Assembly: GCA_016214035.1 (NCBI GenBank)
Contig: JACRPF010000016.1
Span: 62,001-126,000, forward strand
Length of the DNA stretch: 64,000 nt
Reading direction: 5' to 3'
Origin: Spirochaetota bacterium
Lineage (GTDB): Bacteria; Spirochaetota; Brachyspiria; Brachyspirales; JACRPF01
Part shown: positions 37,402 to 46,628 of the stretch, piece after piece
Layout of the letters: every line of letters starts with the position of its first letter
How positions within the stretch are numbered: position 1 is the first letter of the stretch
Program-made: the position numbers and the translations under genes
The notes under the pieces: generated by a model
Database searches by the model: none
What the model was told of the DNA's origin: nothing
What the model saw: the letters and a program-made list of their open reading frames with translations, nothing else

Positions 37402-38421
37402 ATGCTGACATCTGAACTACAAGCCGTACATTTCCAGCTTACACGCACCTGCAATCTTCGCTGCAGGATGTGCGGACAATGGGGCATACACGGTTATCAG
37501 CGTGAACATATCCGCGAGCCGGAACTCACCCGCGACGACTGGTTTCGCATCATCGACGAGCTGAAGCCGCCGATGAACATCACGCTCTGGGGCGGCGAGC
37601 CGTTCATAGCGCCGTTCTGCCTGGATGTTGCGCACCGTCTGCGTGAACGGAACTTTAAAGTAAGTATCGTAACCAACGGTGTGCTCCTTGAAAAATATGC
37701 GTCGGAGCTCGACGGCCTCTTCGGCACGATATTCATCTCCGTTGACGGCACTGCCCCGATACACGATAATGTACGCGGCGTTGCGGGAACTTTTGCGCAC
37801 ATCGATGCCGGCATACGAAAGCTCCGGTCCGTGCTTCCAAAGCAGGTCATCTGCATCAAGACAACACTGGTACGCGAGAATATCGACAATCTGCCGCAGC
37901 TTGCGCCTTTTATACGGTCGTGGGGCGTACAGCACTGGTCGCTTGATCCGCAGATGTTCCTTTCCGCAAAACGGATGCAGCCGTACGCCGCGTTTGAAAA
38001 ACAGTTCGGCGTTGATAATATTACCGCGGAAAGCTGGCGCGACGAATTCGGTCCCGGTTACGGGAAACAGGTATCATCGGCATTGCGTGAACTGATTGCC
38101 GCCAACAGCGACCTGCGCATAGGCATCGGCGGTCACGGCATGACGGCCGAAAGCGTCATAGACTGGTATGAAGCACCCGACACCGACATTGCCGCGCATC
38201 ATTGTTATGCCCCGTTTCGCCGACTGTCGATACAAAGTAACGGCAATACATCGTTCTGTCTCGACATCACCGACGGCTCGTTCGGAAATGTCCGTGAACG
38301 GTCCATTGAGGAGATCTTTACTTCCCCAGACGCAGTGCGTTACCGTAACGCGATCATGGCGGAGCAGAACCCCGCGTGCATCCGCTGCGTCTGGAAACGC
38401 CACCCCGAAGCGTATCGCTGA
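37402..38421 (+). CDS. Radical SAM/SPASM domain protein
   Basis: A 339-residue radical SAM enzyme. The cluster-binding cysteines are Cys17, Cys21 and Cys24 (CNLRCRMC), followed by the TLWGGEPF motif. The C-terminal part has a short SPASM/twitch-type set: Cys268, Cys286, Cys326 and Cys329 (FCLDI, CIRC). Such enzymes modify peptides or act as anaerobic sulfatase-maturing enzymes. Formylglycine generation is worth testing, since two sulfatases with the Cys-type motif lie in this window, but the SPASM set is shorter than in anSME. No ribosome site; the message is probably leaderless. Confidence 0.85.
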   Translation: MLTSELQAVHFQLTRTCNLRCRMCGQWGIHGYQREHIREPELTRDDWFRIIDELKPPMNITLWGGEPFIAPFCLDVAHRLRERNFKVSIVTNGVLLEKYASELDGLFGTIFISVDGTAPIHDNVRGVAGTFAHIDAGIRKLRSVLPKQVICIKTTLVRENIDNLPQLAPFIRSWGVQHWSLDPQMFLSAKRMQPYAAFEKQFGVDNITAESWRDEFGPGYGKQVSSALRELIAANSDLRIGIGGHGMTAESVIDWYEAPDTDIAAHHCYAPFRRLSIQSNGNTSFCLDITDGSFGNVRERSIEEIFTSPDAVRYRNAIMAEQNPACIRCVWKRHPEAYR

Positions 38422-38439
38422 CAACCGGAACTGCCGCGG

Positions 38440-40287
38440 TCAAATAATATAGTGATGCGCGATATCCCGAAGACGCTTGTCGCCGAGCACATGAAAGCTC
38501 CTTAATTTCCTCACCGTTTCGCTTGCGAACGAAGCGAGCGGTATATAGACAATTTCCACTCCCTTTTGCGCCGCAAAAATTTTTATACCTTCTGACGGAG
38601 GATTCGGAGCGCAATAACCCGTATATTTTTCCTTCGAATAGATGATGCCCGCGTACAGCAGGAGCTCGGCCTCGTTGGCGACCACGCGTGCGGCACGGAG
38701 TATCGGATAGAGCAGCCACACGTTCTTTACGTTCTGCGGCGGCATGATGGACGCATACCCGCCGAAATAACAGCGTGAAATGCCGGGCCCCACGAGATCG
38801 AGCCCGGGTTCGCTCGCATAGAGTATGAGGTCACTGTCGTCGTGCGCCTCCGACAGCCATGAAATGCGCCACGGATATTCATCATAATTGACATCGTCGA
38901 AAATCATGACCATCGGCCCCACATCGCCCGTAACCGGAGGGATATCGCGGACATGAATCTCGTGCTTATGATAATTGCGTATCGTCTCGCGCATATCGAT
39001 GCCGTCCTCGATGCTCGCGGTGAACGGATGTATGCGCACGCGTTCCTCACCGAGTTTTTCGCGTATGCGCGTCCGGAGATAGTCCATCGAGCGCTCCATG
39101 CGTATATCCTCGGGAATATGCGACATATGGTTAATCGATGAACGCCACACGTCGTCCCACTCGCCCTCATACCGTTCCGCCGGGCGCTCGGTAAGCGACA
39201 CTTTCTTGAGCGATGTTTTCCAGATATGATCGCGACGGTTCAGCGTTATTTTCTTTTCTTTCAGATATCCCGCAAGCGCATCGGTAAGCGGGTCCTTCGT
39301 CACTTTGATATCCGGATACCGCTCGTCGGCTTCATGCCCCGAATAAAACGAGAGCGTCTTCAGCACTTCAAGCGCATATTCGTTATTAACGAAATTCTTT
39401 GCCGCGGTAAGTATATCGATGCGGTCCGGCGTGATATGCCGGTCGAGAAGCGCCAGATTCCTCAGATACTTCATCATCCCCGCTTCCTGCGTGAATGGCA
39501 CCGCAATCCGGTAATTGCGGCGCGCCTCGTAAAAAATACGTCCGATAAGATCGAGCCTGTTGAATTCCTTTTCGCTTCCGTTCCGGTACAGTTCATAGAC
39601 GTTCATGATATACGGCATTTCACCGAGCACGGCAAAAAACGAATCCCGGTGCAGATGGTGAATGCTGATGACTCCGTCGTTCGTCTCGTCATCATCCTGC
39701 GCAGCGGTGTTCTCGCGCAGGTGCCGTTTAATCCCTTCCCAATGCGACAGCCCGCCGATGAACAAAACCTTACCGAAACGCCTGGCGCACTCCGCAAGTT
39801 TCACCGCGATGAACGCCTCACGAGCTTCATCCACGGATGATTTTTCAGCGAACATATGCCGGGCGGTAATCTCAGTGTAATACCGTTCAAGGCCGATGGT
39901 CATGAGAAGCTGATCGTCCGGCATCAGATACCGCGAGTTTTCCGGGAATACCGGTACATCCTTGTCCACACAGCAGAACGGTATCTCTCCCTCTACGGCC
40001 ATTCTCACGCCTTCAATTATCGAATCTGCAGGATCGACGGGAATATACAGCGCCTCCTGATCCGTGCTTCGCATGATAAGTGATATGGACGGCAGACGCC
40101 CGACCGCTTCACGAAGCGCCTCAGTGAACGCTTCAGGCTGCTCAACGGCAATTACGTCGGGCTTGAACGAATGCACCGCGTCACGTACCGCACGCGCAAA
40201 ATACACCCGCGAGTGTATTGACGGAACGGCGACGATGGAACCGAATTTGAGCGGCGATTCTTCGCTGAGTGTAAAAAGCGTATCCAC
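38440..40287 (-). CDS. TraB-like domain protein of unknown function
   Basis: A 615-residue soluble protein. The N-terminal 190 residues resemble the TraB/PrgY fold: a strand with VAVPSIHSR, then FKPDVIAVEQPEAF, and later FGKVLFIGGLSHWEGI, in the order of the TraB motifs G-x-x-H, VxVE and GxxHxxG. The remaining 420 residues, rich in Arg, Tyr and Glu, were not recognised; they include GPMVMIFDDVNYDEYPWR and GPGISRCYFGGYAS. The start is GTG, directly abutting the glycosyltransferase stop, with AAGGAG before it, so the two are cotranslated. TraB-family proteins are membrane or peptide-signal proteases; this one lacks membrane segments. Confidence 0.55.
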   Translation of the reverse strand: MDTLFTLSEESPLKFGSIVAVPSIHSRVYFARAVRDAVHSFKPDVIAVEQPEAFTEALREAVGRLPSISLIMRSTDQEALYIPVDPADSIIEGVRMAVEGEIPFCCVDKDVPVFPENSRYLMPDDQLLMTIGLERYYTEITARHMFAEKSSVDEAREAFIAVKLAECARRFGKVLFIGGLSHWEGIKRHLRENTAAQDDDETNDGVISIHHLHRDSFFAVLGEMPYIMNVYELYRNGSEKEFNRLDLIGRIFYEARRNYRIAVPFTQEAGMMKYLRNLALLDRHITPDRIDILTAAKNFVNNEYALEVLKTLSFYSGHEADERYPDIKVTKDPLTDALAGYLKEKKITLNRRDHIWKTSLKKVSLTERPAERYEGEWDDVWRSSINHMSHIPEDIRMERSMDYLRTRIREKLGEERVRIHPFTASIEDGIDMRETIRNYHKHEIHVRDIPPVTGDVGPMVMIFDDVNYDEYPWRISWLSEAHDDSDLILYASEPGLDLVGPGISRCYFGGYASIMPPQNVKNVWLLYPILRAARVVANEAELLLYAGIIYSKEKYTGYCAPNPPSEGIKIFAAQKGVEIVYIPLASFASETVRKLRSFHVLGDKRLRDIAHHYII

Positions 40288-41022
40288 TCAGACGCTCCTT
40301 ATCCTGTGCCGCGGGAAGCGGCATTCACCCCAAATAGAACGGTATGTTTCCTGGTCTTTTGCCTCAATGGGTGACGTAACCGCCCCTTCCCTGTCCTGAC
40401 GGATATAGCAGGTCCGGTGAAACACATACGGCCCGCGCGACTGCATGAGCGAGCGTTTCCCGTTGGCGGCGACAAGACGGTTCATGAAATCCCAATCCTC
40501 GCAGCAGAGCACAAAGCGGTCGTTCACACCGACGCGCCGATAGGTTGCCGTATCGATGAGAAAGCAGAAACCATAGCACCATCGCCGTGTCTCAGGGTGA
40601 TGCTGATTGATGAACAGAAGCGTCCCGTCACGATACCGCTCCATCATATATGACAGCCAGCGTTTTTCGGGAAATGTCATATCGGTTTGGATGGTCACGG
40701 TATACGGCGTCCGCACTTCAGCAAGTCCGGCCTTCAGCGCCTTGACATAATTCACGTTGGCAGGCATATACACGACGCGGACATACGGCAAGCGCTCATA
40801 CTCGCGGAGTATCGCTTTTGTCTCAGGCACCGAATCGTTATCTATAATGACAAGGTGGAACGGATACGTTTCCCGCGTGGCGATGAGTGTCGTCAGGCAT
40901 TCCTGAAGCATCGCGGGATAATTATATGACACCAGTACCAGTGTCACTACCCGTTTCAGATTACGGGCACGCATATCGCGTTCCGACAGGCGCTGAATCA
41001 GGTCTATTATCTTATGCAGCAT
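40288..41022 (-). CDS. Family 2 glycosyltransferase
   Basis: A 244-residue GT-A fold transferase. It has the GT2 opening VTLVLVSYNYPAMLQECLTTL, the nucleotide-binding VIIDNDS and a TIQTDMTFP segment in place of the DxD motif. A mutation-free W/RRWCYGFCFLIDTATYR acceptor segment follows. No membrane helices. It adds a sugar to a cell-surface glycan or protein; the acceptor cannot be told. It is cotranscribed with the TraB-like gene. Confidence 0.82.
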   Translation of the reverse strand: MLHKIIDLIQRLSERDMRARNLKRVVTLVLVSYNYPAMLQECLTTLIATRETYPFHLVIIDNDSVPETKAILREYERLPYVRVVYMPANVNYVKALKAGLAEVRTPYTVTIQTDMTFPEKRWLSYMMERYRDGTLLFINQHHPETRRWCYGFCFLIDTATYRRVGVNDRFVLCCEDWDFMNRLVAANGKRSLMQSRGPYVFHRTCYIRQDREGAVTSPIEAKDQETYRSIWGECRFPRHRIRSV

Positions 41023-41060
41023 TGCCGGTCACGTTATCGCATATAGCCAAAGGCCTGTGC

Positions 41061-41117
41061 CGTTGGACGCACCTGCATGACACATGCATAACACCTGTAT
41101 GACAGATACGTCCAACG
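41061..41117. repeat. Inverted repeat enclosing two short direct repeats
   Basis: CGTTGGACG at 41061-41069 pairs with CGTCCAACG at 41109-41117. The enclosed 39 bases hold ACCTGCATGACA and ACCTGTATGACA, a near-perfect direct repeat. A T run follows about 13 bases later on the plus strand, where no gene would use it. It could act as an extended hairpin at the end of the permease operon. Confidence 0.5.
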
Positions 41118-41133
41118 AGACACGCCGCTTTTT

Positions 41134-43518
41134 TTAATACTTCGTACCGCCCTCGGAAAGACCGCGGATGAAGAAACGCATGGCGAAAATAAAGAGCAGA
41201 ATGACCGGTATGGCTGCAAGCGCATAGCCCGCCATGAGCGGTCCCCACAATTTGAAATATTCGCCCGACATTCGGAGGAGCTGTACCGTGATCGGCAGCT
41301 TGGTATTGTCGCGCATAATGATCAACGGCAGGAGGAAGTCATTCCATTCATGGACGAAACGCATGATACCGACGGTAGCGATTATCGGCCCCGAAAGCGG
41401 CAGCACCACGTTTGCCATCTGCTGAAGATGCGAGGCCCCGTCGATCTCGGCGGCCTCAAAGAGGTCTTTGGGAATATCGGTTATAAAATTCTTCAATATG
41501 AATACCGACCCCACCAATGCGCCGGCGGTCCCCACGCATATGAGCGCGGTGAATGTGTTCAGCAGGTTCATGTCCTTTAAAAGCCTGAACAACGGCACCA
41601 GGTTCGCAATGGACGGCAGCATCATGAGCAGCAGTATCGCATTCCAGAAAAGATTCTGCAGCGGCATTTGGATACGAATGAAAAAGTATGCCGCAGCTAG
41701 CGCAAGCAGCACCGCAAGCACGACAATTGAACCGGTGATGAAAATACTGTTCGCAACGTTCGTACCAACCATCGTCCACGCCGTCTGCCAGTTTTCCCAG
41801 TGGAACGGCGCCTCAAGCGTGAGCGGATTGCCGTAAAACTGCGAATTGTTCTTGAGACTGACGATCATCATCAGATAGAACGGGATGAACGCGAAAAACA
41901 GCACGAGAATAATCGTAAAGTGCTTCATAAAGCGGAGAAAGCGGACGGTGACGCTGTAACCGAGCCGGTAAAGCCCGGTGCGTGTGAAGTCCAGATACTG
42001 CTGATAGATGATATCGGGATCCACTCCCTCATGACCGCGCATCCGTATGCTGAGCAACTTGATATCACGATACGGTATCGCAGCTATCGCTATAAAGAGG
42101 AACAGTACGAAAAAGAACGGCGTGTACGGAATTGCCGGTTTTCCGTTGAATAACGGAAGGCAGGTCACTATTCCGGCTATTGCCGCTAACGGGACAAGGA
42201 TACGAAGGAGCGCTTCAAACGCATTTGCGGAACGCCGCACGAACATAAAATGATTCAAAAAGCTCCACGGCATCCCGCACATTCCCAGTATCATCGCAGC
42301 GAAATAGTATACTAACGGTGACAATGGCGGTAATGGAGACGCTTTGCCGCCGAAATAGGCTACTGCGAACAATATGGAACCGGCGACAAGCAGCAGCACA
42401 CGCTTGAAATAGCCTTTTTTATCATAATAAACGCTGAGCAGTTCATACGGAAGACTGCCGAGGATAAGCACGAACGATATGGCCCAGAGCCGGTTACCGT
42501 ATGCGAGCCCGAGAGCTATGGCCATGAGAATGATACGGAATACATTACGCTGTGTTTTACTTTTCTGCTTCCATTCCGACGTAAATGACGAAATGTTCTG
42601 CAGACCGAACACGATGACGGTAAGCACAATACCTATGGCGCAGGCGTATCCCATATCCTGCTCAACGAATGCTTTTCTGAGCATAAAGAGCGCAGGCACA
42701 GTGGCGACACCCCCGGGACCGCCGTCAATACCGACCAGAGCAAGTACGGTGCCCGCATCGCGTATCGTATCGATAATGGTGAAAATAAGCAGCACGTAGA
42801 TCGATCCGAACAGATACGGCAGCTCGATCTTCGTGAATTTTGTCCACCAGTTCACGCCGTCAATATCAGCGGCTTCATACACACTGTTATCAACACCCTG
42901 CAGTTTCGCAAGGTGGGCAAGAACGCCGAACGACCCCACCCACGGAAAGCCCCAGAGCACCATGGCGGTGACAATAAGTTTCGGGTTTCCCAGCCATGCC
43001 GGATTCTGATCGGGTCGGAAAATACCCCAGCCCACGATCTTGTCGGTGAGCAAGAGCAGCTGTTTTATGCCGAAAAAATTGATGAACTGATTAAGATAGC
43101 CCTGGCTGGTTTCGAAGAAAAACGAACGCCACACGAGGACGATAACGAGACCGGGGACGATCATCGGGACGACAAAGAGCACGCGATACAGAAACTGCAT
43201 CTTGTCGCTTTTACAGCGGTGTATGCATACCGCAACGAGCAGGGCGGGTATCATCTTGAGCAGATTGAATGCGCCGAGGATGAATACCAGCTTGAATGAT
43301 TCCCAGAACGTCTTGTTCTTGAACAGATCAAGGTAGTTATCAAACCCCACCGGGTCGGCGATGTCGGCACCGTTCCACTTAAAAAAGCTGTGAAAGACTC
43401 CGCTCAACGCAGGATAATATGAGAATATCCCGATGATGATGAGTGTCGGAATGATGAAGAGGTAAATATCCCAGTGATATTTCAGCGTTTTGAGCGTCAC
43501 TTTGTTTTGCGAAATCAT
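41134..43518 (-). CDS. Fused sugar ABC transporter permease (MalF-type plus MalG-type)
   Basis: A 794-residue membrane protein joining two permease subunits that are normally separate. Residues 10-312 are a MalF/UgpA-type unit with the ATPase-contact EAA loop at 215-234 (EAADIDGVNWW). Residues 525-794 are a MalG/UgpE-type unit with its EAA loop at 688-707 (EAAEIDGASHLQ). The 210-residue linker is itself hydrophobic, with about five or six extra membrane segments (325-485). The reading frame is unbroken through both. With the LysM-binding-protein fusion upstream it forms an import system for oligosaccharides. No ATPase gene is in the operon, so a shared MsmK-like ATPase elsewhere is assumed. 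A good AAGGGAGAG site precedes the start. Confidence 0.9.
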   Translation of the reverse strand: MISQNKVTLKTLKYHWDIYLFIIPTLIIIGIFSYYPALSGVFHSFFKWNGADIADPVGFDNYLDLFKNKTFWESFKLVFILGAFNLLKMIPALLVAVCIHRCKSDKMQFLYRVLFVVPMIVPGLVIVLVWRSFFFETSQGYLNQFINFFGIKQLLLLTDKIVGWGIFRPDQNPAWLGNPKLIVTAMVLWGFPWVGSFGVLAHLAKLQGVDNSVYEAADIDGVNWWTKFTKIELPYLFGSIYVLLIFTIIDTIRDAGTVLALVGIDGGPGGVATVPALFMLRKAFVEQDMGYACAIGIVLTVIVFGLQNISSFTSEWKQKSKTQRNVFRIILMAIALGLAYGNRLWAISFVLILGSLPYELLSVYYDKKGYFKRVLLLVAGSILFAVAYFGGKASPLPPLSPLVYYFAAMILGMCGMPWSFLNHFMFVRRSANAFEALLRILVPLAAIAGIVTCLPLFNGKPAIPYTPFFFVLFLFIAIAAIPYRDIKLLSIRMRGHEGVDPDIIYQQYLDFTRTGLYRLGYSVTVRFLRFMKHFTIILVLFFAFIPFYLMMIVSLKNNSQFYGNPLTLEAPFHWENWQTAWTMVGTNVANSIFITGSIVVLAVLLALAAAYFFIRIQMPLQNLFWNAILLLMMLPSIANLVPLFRLLKDMNLLNTFTALICVGTAGALVGSVFILKNFITDIPKDLFEAAEIDGASHLQQMANVVLPLSGPIIATVGIMRFVHEWNDFLLPLIIMRDNTKLPITVQLLRMSGEYFKLWGPLMAGYALAAIPVILLFIFAMRFFIRGLSEGGTKY

Positions 43519-43576
43519 GGTTTCTCTCCCTTAAGATGGTTCGGATACTATCACATCGGTGCTCGTATGTCAATTC

Positions 43577-45592
43577 TTACTTGAGTTTCAGGCGCGCGCG
43601 CGCTTCCGGACTGTAATAGAACGGCGGCGGCGGTATGATGCCATCCGCTGCGTTCTTTATCAGCGCCCGCTCGAATGCTACATCGACTTCCCTGGTGAAC
43701 GGCCGCAGCATCACATAGCGGTATTTCGACCAATACTCTTTCTTTTTCCGTTCATCGGTGGCGATGATGGCCTTAGCCCTGAGCATATTGACGATCTTTT
43801 CGTCGTTGATGATATTGCGCCGCCAGTTCTTGTTCACGATGATGTAGTCGTTAAGACCGCGGTCAAGATAGTACGAGGTAAAATCGTCGCGCATTTTTTC
43901 GAATGACATCTGACCGACCTGATACATCGCATACACCTGCTGCCATTTTATGGCGGACTCCCCGCCGATACCGGGGTTCCATCCGCCCTGTACGCCGTCA
44001 TTATGCGGTTTGAAATACTGGAGCACACCGGCACCATCGGCACCGGATACGGAGGGTATCCATCCGATAAGTTCGTTGAGCTTATAATTATTCTCTTTTG
44101 CAGACATGAACAGCAGGAAGTCGATGGCGATGCGTCTGCGATCAGCGGCACTTTCCGGCGTGGGAGTACCGAATTGAAAACCCGCACCCGGATCCTCGAA
44201 CGACGCGCCCATGAACTGCTTGCGCAGATCCTCATCATCATCCTTGCCGCTCGGATACGGAAAATCCATGATGCCGATCTCAAACCCGTTATCCTTGGCC
44301 TGTTCGGCAAGTGTGAGCGCATCCCATGTCCCGGTGATAATAAACACCGACCGCTGCTGTACGAACATGAGTACCGCATCGTCGCGCCCCAGACCGGTAA
44401 ATCCGGGCATGGAATTACTGCAGTACTGCGCAACCATTTTAAAGCGCGCACGGTATGCGGGGTGATCCATCGTCACCATCTTGGATTTGAATCCGATGTA
44501 CTGTTCCACCGCACCCAGCGTACAGTCATGATTGAAATCCATAGCCTCGCGCGCGGAGGCCGCCATCACATTAAAAAGGCTTCCCTCGACCATATTCATA
44601 TGATATTTCGAGTTTGCTATCGGAGCGAACATCGGCACGGTAAGCATATAATTTGAAAGCTCTTTCTTCCGTAATGCAAGCTCAGATTCGGCAGACGCAA
44701 CGCTTCCCGCGGACGCGGAGGCCGTCTTCAACGCCTGCAGATGCTTTTCCGCTTTTGCGACTTTCGCGCTGAACTTTTCAATCTCCGTGCGGGATGTCCG
44801 GTTAATGTACTGGTGCTTCTTTATTTTCTCACATGCAGCAAGGAATTCACTCCACGTTTCCGGCGCGGTATCGCGTCCGGTGAGCTTCTTGAGCAGATTC
44901 TTATTGTAATAGAAACGGACAAGGAATTGCGACAATCCGATGGTCATGTATTCCTGAACGTCATTGTTATAACACGTCTTCAATCCGTCCTTGGTTGTCT
45001 CCCGCAGCGGCACTTTTGCAAATTCATTATGCGCATTATAGGGGTTCGGCTGCGTAACGATATCGGTCAGCGGAGTGAAATAGCGCATGTAGTAGCCGAT
45101 GAGCAGATTGTACGGCACTCCGAGCGCGCATTCTATAAGGTCCGGTGCCGTCCCGCCGAGCATCTGCGTGATGAACCACTGCCCGTAGGTCGACTCGGGC
45201 ACGGCGTTCTGAACAACACGGACATTCGGATGGATTTTCTGATATTCCTTCGCCATGTATGCGATACCGTCACGTACGCCCGGCTCAAGCTGCCAGTGCG
45301 CAAGCCGCACGGTGATGATACGGTTCTGCGCGCTGCCGGGCATCTTGATCTTCATGCCGGGTTTGATAATTTCATTCGGAGAAATATCGGGATAATTCTC
45401 TTCGCAGATACGCGCCACCGTCGTCTGATAACTGTCGGCGATTGATTTAAGCGTTTCGCCCGGTTCAACGACGTGAAACACCTCGGTATCAACACGCCCG
45501 TTCATGAATACCATGACCGTGGCGATAACAAACGCGCCCGCGATAACGATGAGACCGAAATATTCTTTAATGGTCTTAATCAACTTACCCAT
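43577..45592 (-). CDS. Membrane-anchored LysM and extracellular solute-binding fusion protein
   Basis: A 671-residue protein. A single membrane helix (about 12-30) without a clear cleavage site is followed by a LysM domain (38-85: FHVVEPGETLKSIADSYQTTV to IIKPGMKIKMP). From residue 93 it is a family 1 solute-binding protein (VRLAHWQLEPGVRDGIAYMAKEYQKIHPNVRV, then VFIITGTWDALTLAEQ). A coiled-coil insertion at about 250-320 interrupts it. LysM binds peptidoglycan N-acetylglucosamine, so the receptor would be tethered to the membrane and held on the cell wall. It is encoded just before the fused permease. Ligand is probably an oligosaccharide. The start has AGGAGCAGG before it. Confidence 0.85.
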   Translation of the reverse strand: MGKLIKTIKEYFGLIVIAGAFVIATVMVFMNGRVDTEVFHVVEPGETLKSIADSYQTTVARICEENYPDISPNEIIKPGMKIKMPGSAQNRIITVRLAHWQLEPGVRDGIAYMAKEYQKIHPNVRVVQNAVPESTYGQWFITQMLGGTAPDLIECALGVPYNLLIGYYMRYFTPLTDIVTQPNPYNAHNEFAKVPLRETTKDGLKTCYNNDVQEYMTIGLSQFLVRFYYNKNLLKKLTGRDTAPETWSEFLAACEKIKKHQYINRTSRTEIEKFSAKVAKAEKHLQALKTASASAGSVASAESELALRKKELSNYMLTVPMFAPIANSKYHMNMVEGSLFNVMAASAREAMDFNHDCTLGAVEQYIGFKSKMVTMDHPAYRARFKMVAQYCSNSMPGFTGLGRDDAVLMFVQQRSVFIITGTWDALTLAEQAKDNGFEIGIMDFPYPSGKDDDEDLRKQFMGASFEDPGAGFQFGTPTPESAADRRRIAIDFLLFMSAKENNYKLNELIGWIPSVSGADGAGVLQYFKPHNDGVQGGWNPGIGGESAIKWQQVYAMYQVGQMSFEKMRDDFTSYYLDRGLNDYIIVNKNWRRNIINDEKIVNMLRAKAIIATDERKKKEYWSKYRYVMLRPFTREVDVAFERALIKNAADGIIPPPPFYYSPEARARLKLK

Positions 45593-45676
45593 CTTTTCCT
45601 GCTCCTGAACACGGCGTTCATGCCGCGTGATATGCGAACGTTGCCTGCCTCGGAATCCGCACCGCCGTCTGCGATG

Positions 45677-46555
45677 CTATTTGCGACGCTCCATATCGCT
45701 CATGCGCTGCAGCGCGATCTTCGCGGCGAACACGCGCATGTCGAGCGGATATTCCTTGATGAGCCGGTTATAATATTTCCGGGCGAGTGAAAAATCACCG
45801 AGACCCCATTCGGCGATATCGCCGATAACCCATATCTGACCGGTAAGATCGCGAACGCTCGGATTGACCTTATCCTCTTCAACTATCTTCAGAAGCGCCA
45901 TATTTGCGGCGAGGCGTTCCTTCGGTTTCTCCAGAATGCGGTACACGCGGTCAAGACAGACATACGCGGCGCGCAGGAAATTCGGATTCGGGTAACCGTT
46001 GATGTATTTCAGCAGGTTCTTCTCCGCGATGAGCGCGTCGCTCTTCTGCCAGGAAACAACATAGGTCTCCTGCAAATAGACGATGGCTTCTTCGGTAGCC
46101 TGATGCACGGGGAACGCGTCGATGAGGCGCTGATATGCGGCGCGGATAGCGGTGAAATCCGGCTCTTCGTTCACACCGACGACGTGCTTCATGCGGCCGA
46201 GCGCAAGCATCGCCCATGCAACTTCATCGTGCTTGCCGCCTTCTTTGATAACAGTTTCATAGAGTTCGGCGGCTTTTTTCTTATCGGGATTGTCATTAAA
46301 GTTATATACAAGTCCGAGGCCGTATGTTGCCTTCAGCCGGGCGCTCATGAGCTTATCATCAGTCGTCGTGGCCGGTACAGAATCGATAACCGCGGTAAAA
46401 TTGCGCATGGCTCCTTTGTAATCGCTGAAAATATATGTTTTCCAGCCCTGAGCTAGTGTTTTTTCAACCTCGTTGGCCGCGACCTTCTTGCCTTGAGCGA
46501 ACATCATGATCACAGGAAACACCGACACAAGAACCACAAGCAATAGCTTCTTCAT
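45677..46555 (-). CDS. Exported helical-repeat (TPR-like) protein
   Basis: A 292-residue protein with a signal peptide (KKLLLVVLVSVFPVIMMFAQG). The ATG at 46555 has AAGGAG before it; a frame extension of 75 codons upstream would run through the promoter and is rejected. The body is helical with TPR-like repeats: AQGWKTYIFSDYKGAMRNFTAVIDS, ARLKATYGLGLVYNFN, DFSLARKYYNRLIKEYP. Such proteins act as periplasmic scaffolds. As first gene of the operon with the LysM-binding protein and fused permease, it may assemble them. Confidence 0.75.
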   Translation of the reverse strand: MKKLLLVVLVSVFPVIMMFAQGKKVAANEVEKTLAQGWKTYIFSDYKGAMRNFTAVIDSVPATTTDDKLMSARLKATYGLGLVYNFNDNPDKKKAAELYETVIKEGGKHDEVAWAMLALGRMKHVVGVNEEPDFTAIRAAYQRLIDAFPVHQATEEAIVYLQETYVVSWQKSDALIAEKNLLKYINGYPNPNFLRAAYVCLDRVYRILEKPKERLAANMALLKIVEEDKVNPSVRDLTGQIWVIGDIAEWGLGDFSLARKYYNRLIKEYPLDMRVFAAKIALQRMSDMERRK

Positions 46556-46628
46556 CGAAAACTCCTTAATACATAAATGATAACACCGCATTGTGCTGGA
46601 AAATAATCGATTTCTTTGCAACAATGTT

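Noticed and set aside
41101-41133. T run as a terminator of the permease operon
   Set aside because: The run follows the hairpin on the plus strand, whereas the operon is read from the minus strand.
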